A DNA stretch of 64,000 bases from Lysinibacillus boronitolerans JCM 21713 = 10a = NBRC 103108 (GCF_000772935.1 NZ_JPVR01000071.1:1-64000), one strand, 5' to 3'; positions 48,301 to 57,199 are shown, numbered from the stretch's first letter. The notes: generated from the sequence alone by a model not told the origin. Program-made: numbers and translations.

Positions 48301-48812
48301 CTTATGCTCTTTATCCAAAAGTCTTTGAGGAGTATGCGAAAACAGCAGAATCCTTCGGTAATATTTCAGTTCTTGACACACCAACATTCTTATATGGCTT
48401 AAAGCTTGGAGAAATTATTGAAGTCGAAATAGAAAAAGGGAAAACATTGATTATTAAACTCGTTTCAATCGGGGAACCACAACACAATGGAACACGAGTC
48501 CTTTACTTTGAGCTCAATGGACAATCGCGTGAATTGGTGATTCAAGATATGACTGTTGAGGTTGATGGCAATTTAGCATTAAAAGCCGATCCAAGCAATC
48601 CAAACCAAATCGGTGCTACAATGCCAGGTACTGTGTTGAAAGTTGTTGTTTCTAAAGGTAGTCCTGTTAAACGTGGAGATCACCTGTTAATTACAGAAGC
48701 GATGAAAATGGAAACAACTGTCCAAGCACCTAAAGACGGCATTGTAAAAGAGGTATATGCAAGTGCAGGAGATGCCATTTCAACAGGCGATCTATTAATT
48801 GAAATTGAATAG
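45378..48812 (+). CDS. pyc: Pyruvate carboxylase
   Basis: A 1144-residue single-chain enzyme that makes oxaloacetate from pyruvate, bicarbonate and ATP. Biotin carboxylase domain (1-460) with ATP-grasp GGGGRGMR; carboxyltransferase domain (about 530-810) starting LLTDTTFRDAHQSLLATRVR; allosteric linker; C-terminal biotinyl domain with the biotin lysine in EAMKMET. Full length and intact. AAAGGGGG precedes ATG 45378. It supplies the TCA cycle beside PDH. Confidence 0.98.
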   Translation: MESINKILVANRGEIAIRIFRACTELNIQTVAIYSREDSGAFHRFKADEAYLVGAGKKPIDAYLDIEGIIAIAKDADVDAIHPGYGFLSENVEFARRCEEEGIVFIGPTSQHLDMFGDKVKARSQAIAAEIPVIPGTDGPVADLAEVETFASNYGYPVMIKAALGGGGRGMRLVHAPEDLASSYERAKSEAKAAFGSDEVYVEKAIIKPKHIEVQIIGDKHGNIVHLYERDCSIQRRHQKVVEIAPSHSISQELRNRICDAAVKLMKNVSYINAGTVEFLVAGDDFYFIEVNPRIQVEHTITEMITGVDIVHAQIKVAAGYELHSEEIHMPKQEDMPMIGYAIQARVTTEDPANDFMPDTGKLMVYRSSGGFGVRLDAGNGFQGAVVTPYYDSLLVKISTSGMNFKEAAAKMDRNLKEFRIRGVKTNIPFLNNVVTHEKFLSGAFDTSFIDTTPELFEFPVRKDRGTKLLSYIGNVTLNGFPGVEKKSKPIFAQPNQPKIDPLIVPPAGTKQILDTQGADGLVQWILAQEDVLLTDTTFRDAHQSLLATRVRSQDMYQIADATARMMHQLFSLEMWGGATFDVAYRFLKEDPWERLEKLREQVPNVLFQMLLRGANAVGYTNYPDNLIREFIAESASSGIDVFRIFDSLNWIKGMEVAIDAVRQSGKIAEAAICYTGDILDDSRAKYSVQYYKDMAKELELAGAHILAIKDMAGLLKPEAAYRLISELKETTSLPIHLHTHDTSGNGIYLYAKAIEAGVDIIDTALGSMAGLTSQPSANSLYYAMKGSKREVRADIDSLEKLSYYWEDVRKYYKDFESGMISPHSEIYVHEMPGGQYSNLQQQAKAVGLGDRWEEVKRMYSRVNLLFGDIVKVTPSSKVVGDMALFMVQNDLDENTVLTRGKTIDFPDSVIEFFQGYLGQPHGGFPEALQQVVLKDREAITVRPGELLEPIQFDQLEAVLEEKLNRPVTKKDVLAYALYPKVFEEYAKTAESFGNISVLDTPTFLYGLKLGEIIEVEIEKGKTLIIKLVSIGEPQHNGTRVLYFELNGQSRELVIQDMTVEVDGNLALKADPSNPNQIGATMPGTVLKVVVSKGSPVKRGDHLLITEAMKMETTVQAPKDGIVKEVYASAGDAISTGDLLIEIE

Positions 48813-48820
48813 ATAGTCTT

Positions 48821-48867
48821 AAAAAAGGTTATTAGATACTTTTATTAGTATCTACATAACCTTTTTT
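48821..48867 (+). terminator. Terminator of pyc
   Basis: The outer stem AAAAAAGGTTAT/ATAACCTTTTTT has an inner TAGATACT/AGTATCTA pairing. Confidence 0.88.
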
Positions 48868-48896
48868 ATTGTGTTTAAGCGATAAATCATATAAAA

Positions 48897-48914
48897 TTTG
48901 ATTACTTAATCAAA
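48897..48914. promoter_or_regulatory. 8-2-8 palindrome, probable operator of the TetR gene
   Basis: TTTGATTA-CT-TAATCAAA is a perfect inverted repeat about 30 nt before the TetR start, just after a TATAAA-type -10. Autorepression is inferred from position. Confidence 0.6.
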
Positions 48915-48942
48915 AAAATGTTCGACCAATCAGGAGGGGTCT

Positions 48943-49563
48943 ATGGATAGCAGTAAAAATACCTTTATTCAGGAAGCAAGAAAGCAGCAAATTATTGAAG
49001 CTACGATAACGACACTTGATGATATTGGCTATGTAAAGGCGAGTCTAGCACAAATTGCTAAACGTGCTTCTATTAGCACAGCATTAATTTCTTATCATTT
49101 TGTAGATCGACAAGATTTAATCAACCAAAGTCTCCAAGCACTGATTGAGCAATCCACAACTTTTATTTTGACAAAAACATATACTGCCAGTGACCCTGTC
49201 ACACAATTAGCAAACTTCATAGAGGCAAGCATTGCTTATCAAGCAACACACCCAAAAGAAAATGCAGCATTATTAGAAATTGTCTTCAACGCTCGAACTG
49301 AACAAGACATCCCTTACTATAAACTGCCAGATGAAGAGGAAGATCCACTATTGAAGGCATTATGTAATATTTTAGAAGATGGAAAAAAACAGGGGACATT
49401 TAGTGTTCGCTCTGTCGATGTAATGGCAAAAGTAATTCAAGGAGCGATTGGTGAATACATGCTTATAGGGGGACCGCTTGCTATTGCGGCAGAGGATTAC
49501 AGTCTCGAAGTAACAAATATTATATGGACAGCAATGAAAGTAGAGGGGCCAAAAAATGCTTAA
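48943..49563 (+). CDS. TetR family transcriptional regulator
   Basis: A 206-residue regulator. The DNA-binding domain spans residues 12-60 (IIEATITTLDDIGYVKASLAQIAKRASISTALISYHF-like). The C-terminal ligand domain is TetR_C-like. AGGAGGGG precedes the ATG. It overlaps a small membrane-protein gene by 8 nt, its likely target along with itself. The ligand is unknown. Confidence 0.87.
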   Translation: MDSSKNTFIQEARKQQIIEATITTLDDIGYVKASLAQIAKRASISTALISYHFVDRQDLINQSLQALIEQSTTFILTKTYTASDPVTQLANFIEASIAYQATHPKENAALLEIVFNARTEQDIPYYKLPDEEEDPLLKALCNILEDGKKQGTFSVRSVDVMAKVIQGAIGEYMLIGGPLAIAAEDYSLEVTNIIWTAMKVEGPKNA

Positions 49564-49744
49564 AGCACTATTTAACTGGATGTTAGTCATAGGTTTAATT
49601 TTATTAGGAGGCCGTCTCGTAACGCTAATTTGTCGATATTTCGACATTCCTTTTACAACATTTTTTAAAGATTATGCTTTGGTATCCATGATTATTTTAA
49701 TTGTTGGAGTTATAGGGACTGAGGCTATGAAGAAACAAAAATAG
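49556..49744 (+). CDS. Small two-helix membrane protein downstream of TetR
   Basis: A 62-residue protein with two hydrophobic helices (about 5-24 and 38-56) and a basic tail (MKKQK). AGAGGGG precedes the ATG, and the gene overlaps the TetR stop. I do not recognise a family. Because it is the only gene co-transcribed with this regulator, it may be part of an efflux or membrane-stress response. Confidence 0.75.
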   Translation: MLKALFNWMLVIGLILLGGRLVTLICRYFDIPFTTFFKDYALVSMIILIVGVIGTEAMKKQK

Positions 49745-49750
49745 TCATAG

Positions 49751-49789
49751 AAAAAAGATTCGACACATCGTTGGTGGCGAATCTTTTTT
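49751..49789. terminator. Bidirectional terminator
   Basis: The 12-bp arms AAAAAAGATTCG and CGAATCTTTTTT lie between the small membrane protein gene and leftward ctaA. Confidence 0.88.
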
Positions 49790-49795
49790 AATGGG

Positions 49796-50719
49796 CTATT
49801 TCTTTTTCTCATTATAATTACTTCGAGCGACTAGCATGATCATATAGCATAATAAACCGAATAAAAGGGAAATAAATAATGAATGCAGTAAAGCTACCGT
49901 TAAATTCAGTTTAGTAAGGACTACTAACATACCTGCAATAACTTGTAAAACTACTATTGTAAAGGCAATTATCCATCCATAGTATATAACACGTTGATGT
50001 TTATATTCCTTTACAGCATGCCAAGTTATGTATGCAATCCAAATGAAAATAATAAGAACTGCTAATCGATGTCCCATTTGCACCCATTCATACATATTAT
50101 TCGGCGGTGCGAAAGGTGTTTCATTATAGCAAAATGGCCAATCAGGACAAATTAAGCTCGAATCTGTATGACGAACTAGCGCCCCAGTATAAACGACTAA
50201 ATAAGAATAAATTGTGACAGCAATTGTATGCCAACGTAACTTTTTACCGATAAATACGTTATCAGCATCAAATTTCCGATCGACTTCAAATACAATCATA
50301 GAGAGAAGAAGAACCGCGGCAAAGGAAATAAGAGATATCCCAAAATGTAGTGCTAAGATGAAATCACCTTGCCCCCATAATACTTGAGCTGCTCCAATAA
50401 GAGCTTGCGCGATTAAGAAAAACATTGCTAAGAAACCTAATAGCTTTACTTCACGAATATGTCCGAGCTTACGCCATGTCCAAACGGTTAACACAAGAAT
50501 TGAAATAGATACAACTCCTGTTACGAGACGATGTGAGAATTCAATAAGGACTTCTGGTGTAATCTCCTTTGGAATAAGAGATCCATTGCAATCAGGCCAG
50601 TTTCGACCACAGCCTAGGCCACTATCTGTTTTGGTAACGAGAGCCCCACCTAGTAATATAAGGAGCATCCCTACTGTAGCGGCAACAGCAAACCACTTCA
50701 AATACCTGTTGTGTTGCAT
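49796..50719 (-). CDS. ctaA: Heme A synthase
   Basis: A 307-residue membrane protein with about eight helices that hydroxylates heme O to heme A. LVTKTDSGLGCGRNWPDCNG and LVRHTDSSLICPDWPFC carry the paired Cys of the Bacillus-type enzyme, and the heme-ligand His lie in EFSHRLVTG, LHFG, QMGHRLAV and LLHSL. AGGTGA 8 nt before ATG 50719 sets the start; GTG 50731 lies within that site. It is divergent from ctaB, as in B. subtilis. Confidence 0.95.
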   Translation of the reverse strand: MQHNRYLKWFAVAATVGMLLILLGGALVTKTDSGLGCGRNWPDCNGSLIPKEITPEVLIEFSHRLVTGVVSISILVLTVWTWRKLGHIREVKLLGFLAMFFLIAQALIGAAQVLWGQGDFILALHFGISLISFAAVLLLSMIVFEVDRKFDADNVFIGKKLRWHTIAVTIYSYLVVYTGALVRHTDSSLICPDWPFCYNETPFAPPNNMYEWVQMGHRLAVLIIFIWIAYITWHAVKEYKHQRVIYYGWIIAFTIVVLQVIAGMLVVLTKLNLTVALLHSLFISLLFGLLCYMIMLVARSNYNEKKK

Positions 50720-51055
50720 AAAATGAGTCACCTACTTTATCTATCAACATTACAAGAACGTAATGTTTCTGCTACTAGATAATATCGAAAATACGTATAA
50801 AAAACAACTTGTAAAGAGAAGGGACTACTAGATGTCGATTCCATTTCACAAATTGTTCATAATTTCGTGCTTTAACCTTCACAATTCATTTTAGAAAATG
50901 TTTTACTATAGATATGTTGTTTTTAATTATATTTCTAGACAAAGCTAATTTTTACAACTTCATCTAAATTTCACTTAATGTCTAGAAATCAATCGCAAAT
51001 TTCGCTATAGTTATTGTTAGCGGAATATGCTTACAAAAATGAAAGGAGAGGTATT
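50720..51055. promoter_or_regulatory. ctaA-ctaB divergent control region
   Basis: A 336-bp AT-rich gap. TTCACAA occurs at 50845-50851 and 50878-50884, 33 bp apart (about three helical turns). On the minus strand the second reads TTGTGAAGGTTAAA, similar to ResD-type sites. ResD controls ctaA in B. subtilis, so this is plausible but not proven. No ORF is seen. Confidence 0.4.
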
Positions 51056-51973
51056 ATGTCAAACGGTCGTACACTGGCGGCTACTAGAAATCCTGGTCCA
51101 GAAACAACATCTGTTGTAAAAGATTTCTTAGCACTAATAAAAATTGGAATCGTTAACTCGAATCTTGTCACAACGTTTACAGGGATGTGGCTGGCTTTTC
51201 AGTTTACTAGTAGACATTTCTTGCAAGAGCTTGATGTCATATTTTACACCATGCTGGGTGCGGCATTAATCATTGGTGGCTCAGGTGCAATGAATAATTT
51301 CATAGATCAGGATATAGATCCTATCATGAAAAGAACAAAGGCAAGACCGACAGTGACAGGCAGATTTAAGCCAAACTTTGTGTTGACCATTGCCCTCTCA
51401 TTTTTAATTGTAGGTGAAATTTTGTTATTTGCGGCATCGTTTGCAGCCGGCATGTGGGGACTAGTAGGAATATTTGCTTATGTCGTTCTGTATTCAATGT
51501 GGTCAAAGAGGAAGCATGTTAGTAACACGGTTGTAGGTAGTATTTCGGGGGCTATTCCTCCTGTTATTGGATTCGCAGCGATTGAGCCCGCCTTAGGTCC
51601 AGGAGCACTAGCCTTATTCCTTATTATGTTTGCATGGCAACCACCACATTTCTATGCGCTTGCCATGAAACGGACTGAGGAATATCGTGCAGCTAAAATA
51701 CCAATGCTACCTGTTATAAAGGGATTTAAACGTACAAAGTACTCAATGTTATTCTGGATTCTTTTATTATTACCGTTACCTTTCCTTTTAACAGAGCTTG
51801 GAATTGGCTTTTTAACTCTTGCTACTGCATTGAACTTGGGTTGGTTAATACTAGCTCTGAAAGGCTTTACAACAAAAGATGATATGAAATGGGCAAATAA
51901 AATGTTTATTTATTCGTTGAATCATATGACCATACTATTTGTAGCCATCATAATATTTGCGGTGTTTAGCTAA
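51056..51973 (+). CDS. ctaB: Protoheme IX farnesyltransferase (heme O synthase)
   Basis: A 305-residue UbiA-type prenyltransferase with about nine helices. The first Asp-rich motif is NNFIDQDIDPIMKRTKARP; the second region is near YRAAKIPMLPVIKG. It makes heme O for CtaA. GGAGAGGT 4 nt before ATG 51056 selects this start over 51014. It begins the ctaB-ctaC-ctaD-ctaE-ctaF group. Confidence 0.95.
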   Translation: MSNGRTLAATRNPGPETTSVVKDFLALIKIGIVNSNLVTTFTGMWLAFQFTSRHFLQELDVIFYTMLGAALIIGGSGAMNNFIDQDIDPIMKRTKARPTVTGRFKPNFVLTIALSFLIVGEILLFAASFAAGMWGLVGIFAYVVLYSMWSKRKHVSNTVVGSISGAIPPVIGFAAIEPALGPGALALFLIMFAWQPPHFYALAMKRTEEYRAAKIPMLPVIKGFKRTKYSMLFWILLLLPLPFLLTELGIGFLTLATALNLGWLILALKGFTTKDDMKWANKMFIYSLNHMTILFVAIIIFAVFS

Positions 51974-52072
51974 AGTTAGGGATTCTTTCTTTTTATAAGA
52001 ATTCATATAGACAGAACTGATGTCCTAGGTACACATGAAAATACAACAAAGAAAGAGGGGTTTAATTAAGCT

Positions 52073-53161
52073 ATGATGAAAGGGCTTAAAAAATGGCGTC
52101 TTTTTTCACTTCTAGCAGTGATGATGGTTTTCCTTTCAGGTTGTGGTGAAGATTATCTTTCTACACTAAAACCATCTGGAGAAGTAGGTAAACAACAATT
52201 GAATTTATTACTGTTAACTACTGTAATTATGACGCTAGTAGTAGTAATAGTATCCGTTATCTATTTACTTGCATTCCTAAAATACCGTCGTGCACGCGTG
52301 GGTGAAAATGTTATCCCTAAGCAAGTAGAGGGTAGTCATACTTTAGAAGTGATTTGGACAGTTATTCCGATTATTTTATTATTAATTATCGCTGTACCAG
52401 TTGTTACAACTACTTATAAATTTGCAGATGTTGCTGCAATGGATGAGGTAGATGAAGAAGGGAACAAAACAGCCCTAACAATCAATGTAACGGCAAAATT
52501 ATACTGGTGGGAATTCGAATATCCTAACCAAGGTATCGTAACGGCTCAAGAGCTAGTGGTACCAACAGGTGAAAAAGTTTACTTTAATTTAAAAGCTGCC
52601 GATGTTAAGCACTCATTCTGGATTCCTGCTGTAGGCGGTAAAATGGATACAAACGTGGAAAACTTAAACAAATTCTACTTAGTATTCGATAAAGAATCAA
52701 AAGATCTTAAAGATGGCGTATTTTATGGAAAATGTGCTGAATTATGTGGACCTTCACATGCTTTAATGGACTTTAAAGTAAAAACATTAAGCCCAGATGC
52801 ATTTGATGCATGGGTTGATGCAATGAAAGCAACTGAAGGACAAACTGCTGACAAAGCTTCAACTGATCTTGGTGAAGCAACTTTTGCTAATAGCTGCTTA
52901 GGCTGTCATGCTATCTCTGGTTCAGGAGCAGGCGGTACACCAGGTCCAAACTTAACTACGTTTGGTGACCGTAACCGTGTTGCTGGTTTCTTAGAGCATA
53001 ATGAAGAAAGCTTAAAAGCTTGGATTAAAAACCCTGAGGAATTTAAACCAGGTAACTTAATGATGAATTCTGATGGCACTGCGCCTATTTACGGTAATTT
53101 ATCTGATGAAGAAATTGAAGCTCTTGCAACTTACATCATGGGCTTATCAGTAGAAAAATAA
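52073..53161 (+). CDS. ctaC: Cytochrome c oxidase subunit II with cytochrome c domain
   Basis: A 362-residue caa3-type subunit II. A lipoprotein signal (lipobox LSGC, Cys24) is followed by two membrane helices, a cupredoxin domain with the CuA site (CAELCGPSHALM) and a C-terminal cytochrome c domain with heme motif CLGCH and axial Met in NLMMNSD. It takes electrons directly from cytochrome c. The ribosome-binding site is AAGAGGGG. Confidence 0.96.
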   Translation: MMKGLKKWRLFSLLAVMMVFLSGCGEDYLSTLKPSGEVGKQQLNLLLLTTVIMTLVVVIVSVIYLLAFLKYRRARVGENVIPKQVEGSHTLEVIWTVIPIILLLIIAVPVVTTTYKFADVAAMDEVDEEGNKTALTINVTAKLYWWEFEYPNQGIVTAQELVVPTGEKVYFNLKAADVKHSFWIPAVGGKMDTNVENLNKFYLVFDKESKDLKDGVFYGKCAELCGPSHALMDFKVKTLSPDAFDAWVDAMKATEGQTADKASTDLGEATFANSCLGCHAISGSGAGGTPGPNLTTFGDRNRVAGFLEHNEESLKAWIKNPEEFKPGNLMMNSDGTAPIYGNLSDEEIEALATYIMGLSVEK

Positions 53162-53201
53162 TTTTCGTTTTATGTAACAAATTTTGAGGGAGGTAAAAGT
53201 T

Positions 53202-55085
53202 GTGAGCTCATACACACAGAAAAAGGGCTTTGGAGCAGCTGTCTGGGATTACATCACTACTGTCGACCATAAAAAGTTAGCAGTGATGTATTTATTAGCC
53301 GGTACATTGTTCTTCGCTATCGCTGGTTTTGAAGCATTATTAATGCGTATTCAATTAATGAAACCAAATAATGATTTCGTATCAGCTGGTTTTTTCAATG
53401 AATTATTAACAATGCACGGAACAACAATGTTATTCCTAGCTGCTACGCCACTACTATTCGCATTTATGAACATGCTTGTACCATTACAAATTGGTGCGCG
53501 TGACGTTGCATTCCCGTTCCTTAACTCATTAGGGTTCTGGTTATTCTTCCTAGGTGCAGTATTCCTTCACCTGTCATTCTTTATGGGTGGCGCTCCTGAT
53601 GCGGGCTGGACTTCTTATGCATCATTATCTTTATACTCTCCAGGACATGGTATTGATTTCTATGTACTTGGTTTACAAATTTCAGGGGCAGGTACTTTAA
53701 TTTCAGGTCTTAACTTTATCGTTACGATTATTACAATGCGTGCTCCAGGTATGACATTTATGCGTATGCCATTATTCACTTGGACTGCTCTTGTATCAAG
53801 TGCCTTAATTTTATTCGCATTCCCTCCATTAACAATTGGTTTATTAATGATGTTATTTGACCGTATGTTCGGTGGTAACTTCTTTGACCATACAATGGGT
53901 GGTAACACAGTAATTTGGGAACACTTATTCTGGATCTTCGGACACCCAGAGGTTTATATCTTAGTATTACCAGCATTTGGTTTATTCTCTGAGATCATTC
54001 CAGCGTTCTCTCGTAAACGTCTATTCGGATACTCTTCAATGGTATTCGCTACAATTTTAATTGGTTTCTTAGGGTTCATGGTTTGGGCTCACCATATGTT
54101 TACAGTTGGTCTTGGGCCAACAGCAAACGCAATCTTCGCTGTTGCAACAATGGCAATTGCGGTTCCAACAGGTATGAAAGTATTCAACTGGATCCTAACT
54201 ATTTGGGGTGGGTCAATTAAAGTTACAACTCCAATGCTTTATGCACTTGGATTCATCCCGTCATTCGTTGCGGGTGGTGTTACAGGGGTAATGCAAGCAT
54301 CTGCACCTCTTGACTATCAATTACACGATTCTTACTTTATCGTTGCTCACTTCCACTACGTAATCGTTGGTGGTATTGTTACAGCACTATTCGGTTCAGC
54401 GCACTTCTACTGGCCAATTTTCTTCAACCGTATGTTAAACGAAACGCTTGGTAAGATTACTTTCTGGGTATTCTTTATCGGATTCCATTTAACATTCTTC
54501 CTTCAACATTTCTTAGGTTTGATGGGTATGCCACGTCGTGTATTCACTTACATGGAAGGTCAAGGTTGGGATCAATTCAACTATATCTCTACAATCGGTG
54601 CATTAATGATGGGTGTAGGGGTTATCTTAATGGTAATCAACTGCTTAATGTCTATTAAGGGCAAACCAGCAGGACGCGACCCATGGGGCGATGGACGTAC
54701 TTTAGAATGGTCAATTCCACAACCAATTCCATTCTATAACTTCCGTCAAACACCACTTGTTCGTGGTTTAGATCCATGGTGGATTGAAAAGCAAGAAGGT
54801 AATAAAGAAGTTACATTTGCTGAGCCACTAGGTGATATCCATATGCCAAATAACTCAGCGATTCCATTCGTTATTTCATTAGGTATGTTTATTGCAGCAT
54901 TTGGTGCACTTTACAATCCAGACGCAGATAAACCATGGTCTATCTATGTATTAATCATTGGTTTAGCAATTACATTTGGTGCGATGATTGCTCGTTCTGT
55001 TAAAGACGATCATGGCTTCCATTTACACAAAGAAGAAATTCTTGAAATTGAAGAACATCTTTACGGCAAAGGAGGAAATAAATAA
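53202..55085 (+). CDS. ctaD: Cytochrome c oxidase subunit I
   Basis: A 627-residue heme-copper oxidase core. Heme a ligand in TMHGTTMLF, CuB ligands in WIFGHPEVYILVLP and VWAHHMFTVG, and the heme ligands in VAHFHYVIVGG are present. It reduces oxygen and pumps protons. The start is GTG 53202 (MSSYTQKKG), preceded by GGGAGGT; TTG 53184 is in frame but lacks a site. It overlaps ctaE by 1 nt. Confidence 0.97.
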   Translation: MSSYTQKKGFGAAVWDYITTVDHKKLAVMYLLAGTLFFAIAGFEALLMRIQLMKPNNDFVSAGFFNELLTMHGTTMLFLAATPLLFAFMNMLVPLQIGARDVAFPFLNSLGFWLFFLGAVFLHLSFFMGGAPDAGWTSYASLSLYSPGHGIDFYVLGLQISGAGTLISGLNFIVTIITMRAPGMTFMRMPLFTWTALVSSALILFAFPPLTIGLLMMLFDRMFGGNFFDHTMGGNTVIWEHLFWIFGHPEVYILVLPAFGLFSEIIPAFSRKRLFGYSSMVFATILIGFLGFMVWAHHMFTVGLGPTANAIFAVATMAIAVPTGMKVFNWILTIWGGSIKVTTPMLYALGFIPSFVAGGVTGVMQASAPLDYQLHDSYFIVAHFHYVIVGGIVTALFGSAHFYWPIFFNRMLNETLGKITFWVFFIGFHLTFFLQHFLGLMGMPRRVFTYMEGQGWDQFNYISTIGALMMGVGVILMVINCLMSIKGKPAGRDPWGDGRTLEWSIPQPIPFYNFRQTPLVRGLDPWWIEKQEGNKEVTFAEPLGDIHMPNNSAIPFVISLGMFIAAFGALYNPDADKPWSIYVLIIGLAITFGAMIARSVKDDHGFHLHKEEILEIEEHLYGKGGNK

Positions 55086-55711
55086 TGGATTTCAATACTA
55101 AATTTACTCCTCATACTTGGCCAGATCATCCTGAACAAGCTACGATGGAAGGTAAAAATAAAGTCGTTGGTTTCTGGATTTTCCTTGCCTGTGAAGTTGT
55201 ACTTTTCGCAAGTTTATTCGCTACTTATTTAGCGCTTAAGAACAAAGGGCCAGCTGGCATGGAGTTCACAACTCAAGGTTTATTTGAATTACCATTAGCA
55301 TTTGCTATGACGATGTTATTATTAACATCATCATTAACATCTGTTTATGCAATTTACCATATGCGTAACTTTAACTTTAAAGGTATGCAAACTTGGTTAG
55401 CGATTACATTAGCTTTAGGTCTTGGATTCTTAGCACTTGAAATCTATGAGTTCAACCACTATGTGCACCTTGGTTTTACATTTAACCAATCTGCATTCGC
55501 AACAGCTTTCTATTCTTTAGTTGGTACACACGGTTTCCACGTAACTTTAGGTCTTGTATGGATTGGTACTTTAATGATCCGTAATGCTAAACGTGGATTA
55601 AACCTGTACAATGCACCTAAATTCTTCGTAGCTGCTTTATATTGGCACTTTATCGACGTAGTTTGGGTATTTATCTTCACAGTAGTTTACTTGATGGGAG
55701 TGATCGGATAA
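55085..55711 (+). CDS. ctaE: Cytochrome c oxidase subunit III
   Basis: A 208-residue membrane protein with five helices, the short subunit III of caa3 oxidases. VGFWIFLACEVVLFASLFATYLA, SLVGTHGFHVTLGLVW and YWHFIDVVWVFIF are conserved. Start and stop overlap neighbours by 1 nt each, indicating translational coupling. Confidence 0.96.
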   Translation: MDFNTKFTPHTWPDHPEQATMEGKNKVVGFWIFLACEVVLFASLFATYLALKNKGPAGMEFTTQGLFELPLAFAMTMLLLTSSLTSVYAIYHMRNFNFKGMQTWLAITLALGLGFLALEIYEFNHYVHLGFTFNQSAFATAFYSLVGTHGFHVTLGLVWIGTLMIRNAKRGLNLYNAPKFFVAALYWHFIDVVWVFIFTVVYLMGVIG

Positions 55712-56055
55712 TGTCTTCACACGATACACCTATAGTTGCTAAGTCTCAAGCACAGTATGAGTATGATCGTCATCATAATGCCGTTCATATGCGTAAACAA
55801 GTAATCAACTTTGCGATTATGATTTTCTTCACTTTTATCGCATTCGCAGTAGTTGCAGCTGATTTTTCTAAATACTTAATTATGCCATTCGTATTATTAT
55901 TGGCTGGCGTTCAAGTTGTACTTCAACTTTATTCTTTCATGCACTTAGAAGACAAAAAAACGCACTTTGGTGGCGTTATTGGATTCTTCATGTGGATGGG
56001 AATCTTAATCGCATTTACATTCTTCTTAGCATTTTTAACAATCATTTGGTGGTAA
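55711..56055 (+). CDS. ctaF: Cytochrome c oxidase subunit IV
   Basis: A 114-residue protein with three membrane helices after a 35-residue polar N-terminus; small subunit IVB of caa3 oxidase. GGGAGTGATC precedes ATG 55711, which overlaps the ctaE stop. Last gene before a terminator. Confidence 0.93.
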   Translation: MSSHDTPIVAKSQAQYEYDRHHNAVHMRKQVINFAIMIFFTFIAFAVVAADFSKYLIMPFVLLLAGVQVVLQLYSFMHLEDKKTHFGGVIGFFMWMGILIAFTFFLAFLTIIWW

Positions 56056-56062
56056 TCACCAA

Positions 56063-56099
56063 AAAAGCACGTTCGTTATTTTGTACGAACGTGCTTTTC
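56063..56099 (+). terminator. Terminator of the cta operon
   Basis: The 14-bp perfect stem AAAAGCACGTTCGT/ACGAACGTGCTTTT has an 8-nt loop. Confidence 0.9.
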
Positions 56100-56173
56100 T
56101 TATGTTTTGAAGTTATTAAGGTATCAAAAGAGGCAAACGCTGTTAAACTTAACATTTGTTCACCTTTCGTTCA

Positions 56174-56202
56174 TTGCAGTATAGCTGTAAGCGTTTTATA
56201 AT
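56174..56202 (+). promoter_or_regulatory. ctaG promoter
   Basis: -35 TTGCAG (56174-56179), 17 bp, perfect -10 TATAAT (56197-56202). The spacer contains TGTAAGCGTTTTAT, a cre-like sequence with two mismatches, and TGTTAA-AC-TTAACA (56141-56154) lies upstream. Regulatory use of either is uncertain. Confidence 0.7.
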
Positions 56203-56235
56203 AGGAGTACTGAAGTTTAAAGGAGTGCGTTCTAT

Positions 56236-57159
56236 ATGCCACTTAGTATATTTGGTTTCCAAGCATTGTGGAGCCCGTATTTAATAGGGGTTCTTGTTTT
56301 TATAACAATCATTTATTTTTTAGTCACAACAAAGTGGCGTAAAGATTTTAAAGTAAGTGAACCTTTGAAAAAAAGTGAAGCTATTTACTTTGTTTTAGCT
56401 ATGATTACCATTTATATTATCAAAGGATCACCTATCGATTTAATGGCTCATATTATGTTTACCATGCACATGGTGCAAATGGCTATTCTGTTATTGCTTG
56501 TTCCTATTTTCCTAATTAAAGGGATTCCTTGGTGGGTTTGGAAGGTGGCTATTGAGGCGCCGGTAGTTAGAACGTTGTTTAAAGTGCTAACATTACCAGT
56601 TGTTGCAGTCTTTGTATTTATCGGTCTATTTTCTATCTATCATTTACCGTCCGTATTGGATTACATTAAATTAAATGAAACATTACATGGTACCTATACA
56701 TTTGTATTATTTCTTTCAGCAGTGTTTATGTACTGGCCTTTAATTCAAAATATGCCAAATAGTGATCAAATGAAGCCTTTGCATAAACTGGCGTATATTA
56801 TTGCCAATGCCGTTTTAATTACACCTGCTTGTGGATTAATCATCTTTGCTCCAAATGCAATGTATGAGACATACACAAACGGTGATGCATGGTTAAAGGC
56901 AATGGAGCTTTGTGTACCAGCCTCTACATTGTCAGGATTATCTTTATCTGGACCAGAGCTATTTACAGACATGAAACCCGTTGCAGATCAGCAATTAGGT
57001 GGCGTGTTAATGAAAATCCTACAAGAACTTATTTTTGGTGTACTTATTGGTACAATCTTCACAAGATGGTATCGTTCTGAGCAAAAAGATCCAGATAAAA
57101 TCACTGCTGACGCTTTAGCTGCCCACCAAAAGAAGTGGGAAAGTCAACAGCAACATTAA
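56236..57159 (+). CDS. ctaG: Cytochrome c oxidase assembly factor CtaG (caa3 type)
   Basis: A 307-residue membrane protein with about seven helices of the caa3_CtaG family. It is needed for CuB insertion or assembly of caa3 oxidase in B. subtilis. HMVQMAILLLLVPIFLIKGIP and DQQLGGVLMKILQELIFG are typical. It is transcribed from its own promoter, and ctaM follows. Confidence 0.95.
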   Translation: MPLSIFGFQALWSPYLIGVLVFITIIYFLVTTKWRKDFKVSEPLKKSEAIYFVLAMITIYIIKGSPIDLMAHIMFTMHMVQMAILLLLVPIFLIKGIPWWVWKVAIEAPVVRTLFKVLTLPVVAVFVFIGLFSIYHLPSVLDYIKLNETLHGTYTFVLFLSAVFMYWPLIQNMPNSDQMKPLHKLAYIIANAVLITPACGLIIFAPNAMYETYTNGDAWLKAMELCVPASTLSGLSLSGPELFTDMKPVADQQLGGVLMKILQELIFGVLIGTIFTRWYRSEQKDPDKITADALAAHQKKWESQQQH

Positions 57160-57199
57160 ATGAAGAATAGAAATTTACTTTGTGTAAGGAGTTTTGACA

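Noticed and set aside
53660..53976. Antisense ORFs inside ctaD
   Set aside because: ctaD carries all heme-copper ligands in frame; the antisense frames are by-products of codon bias.
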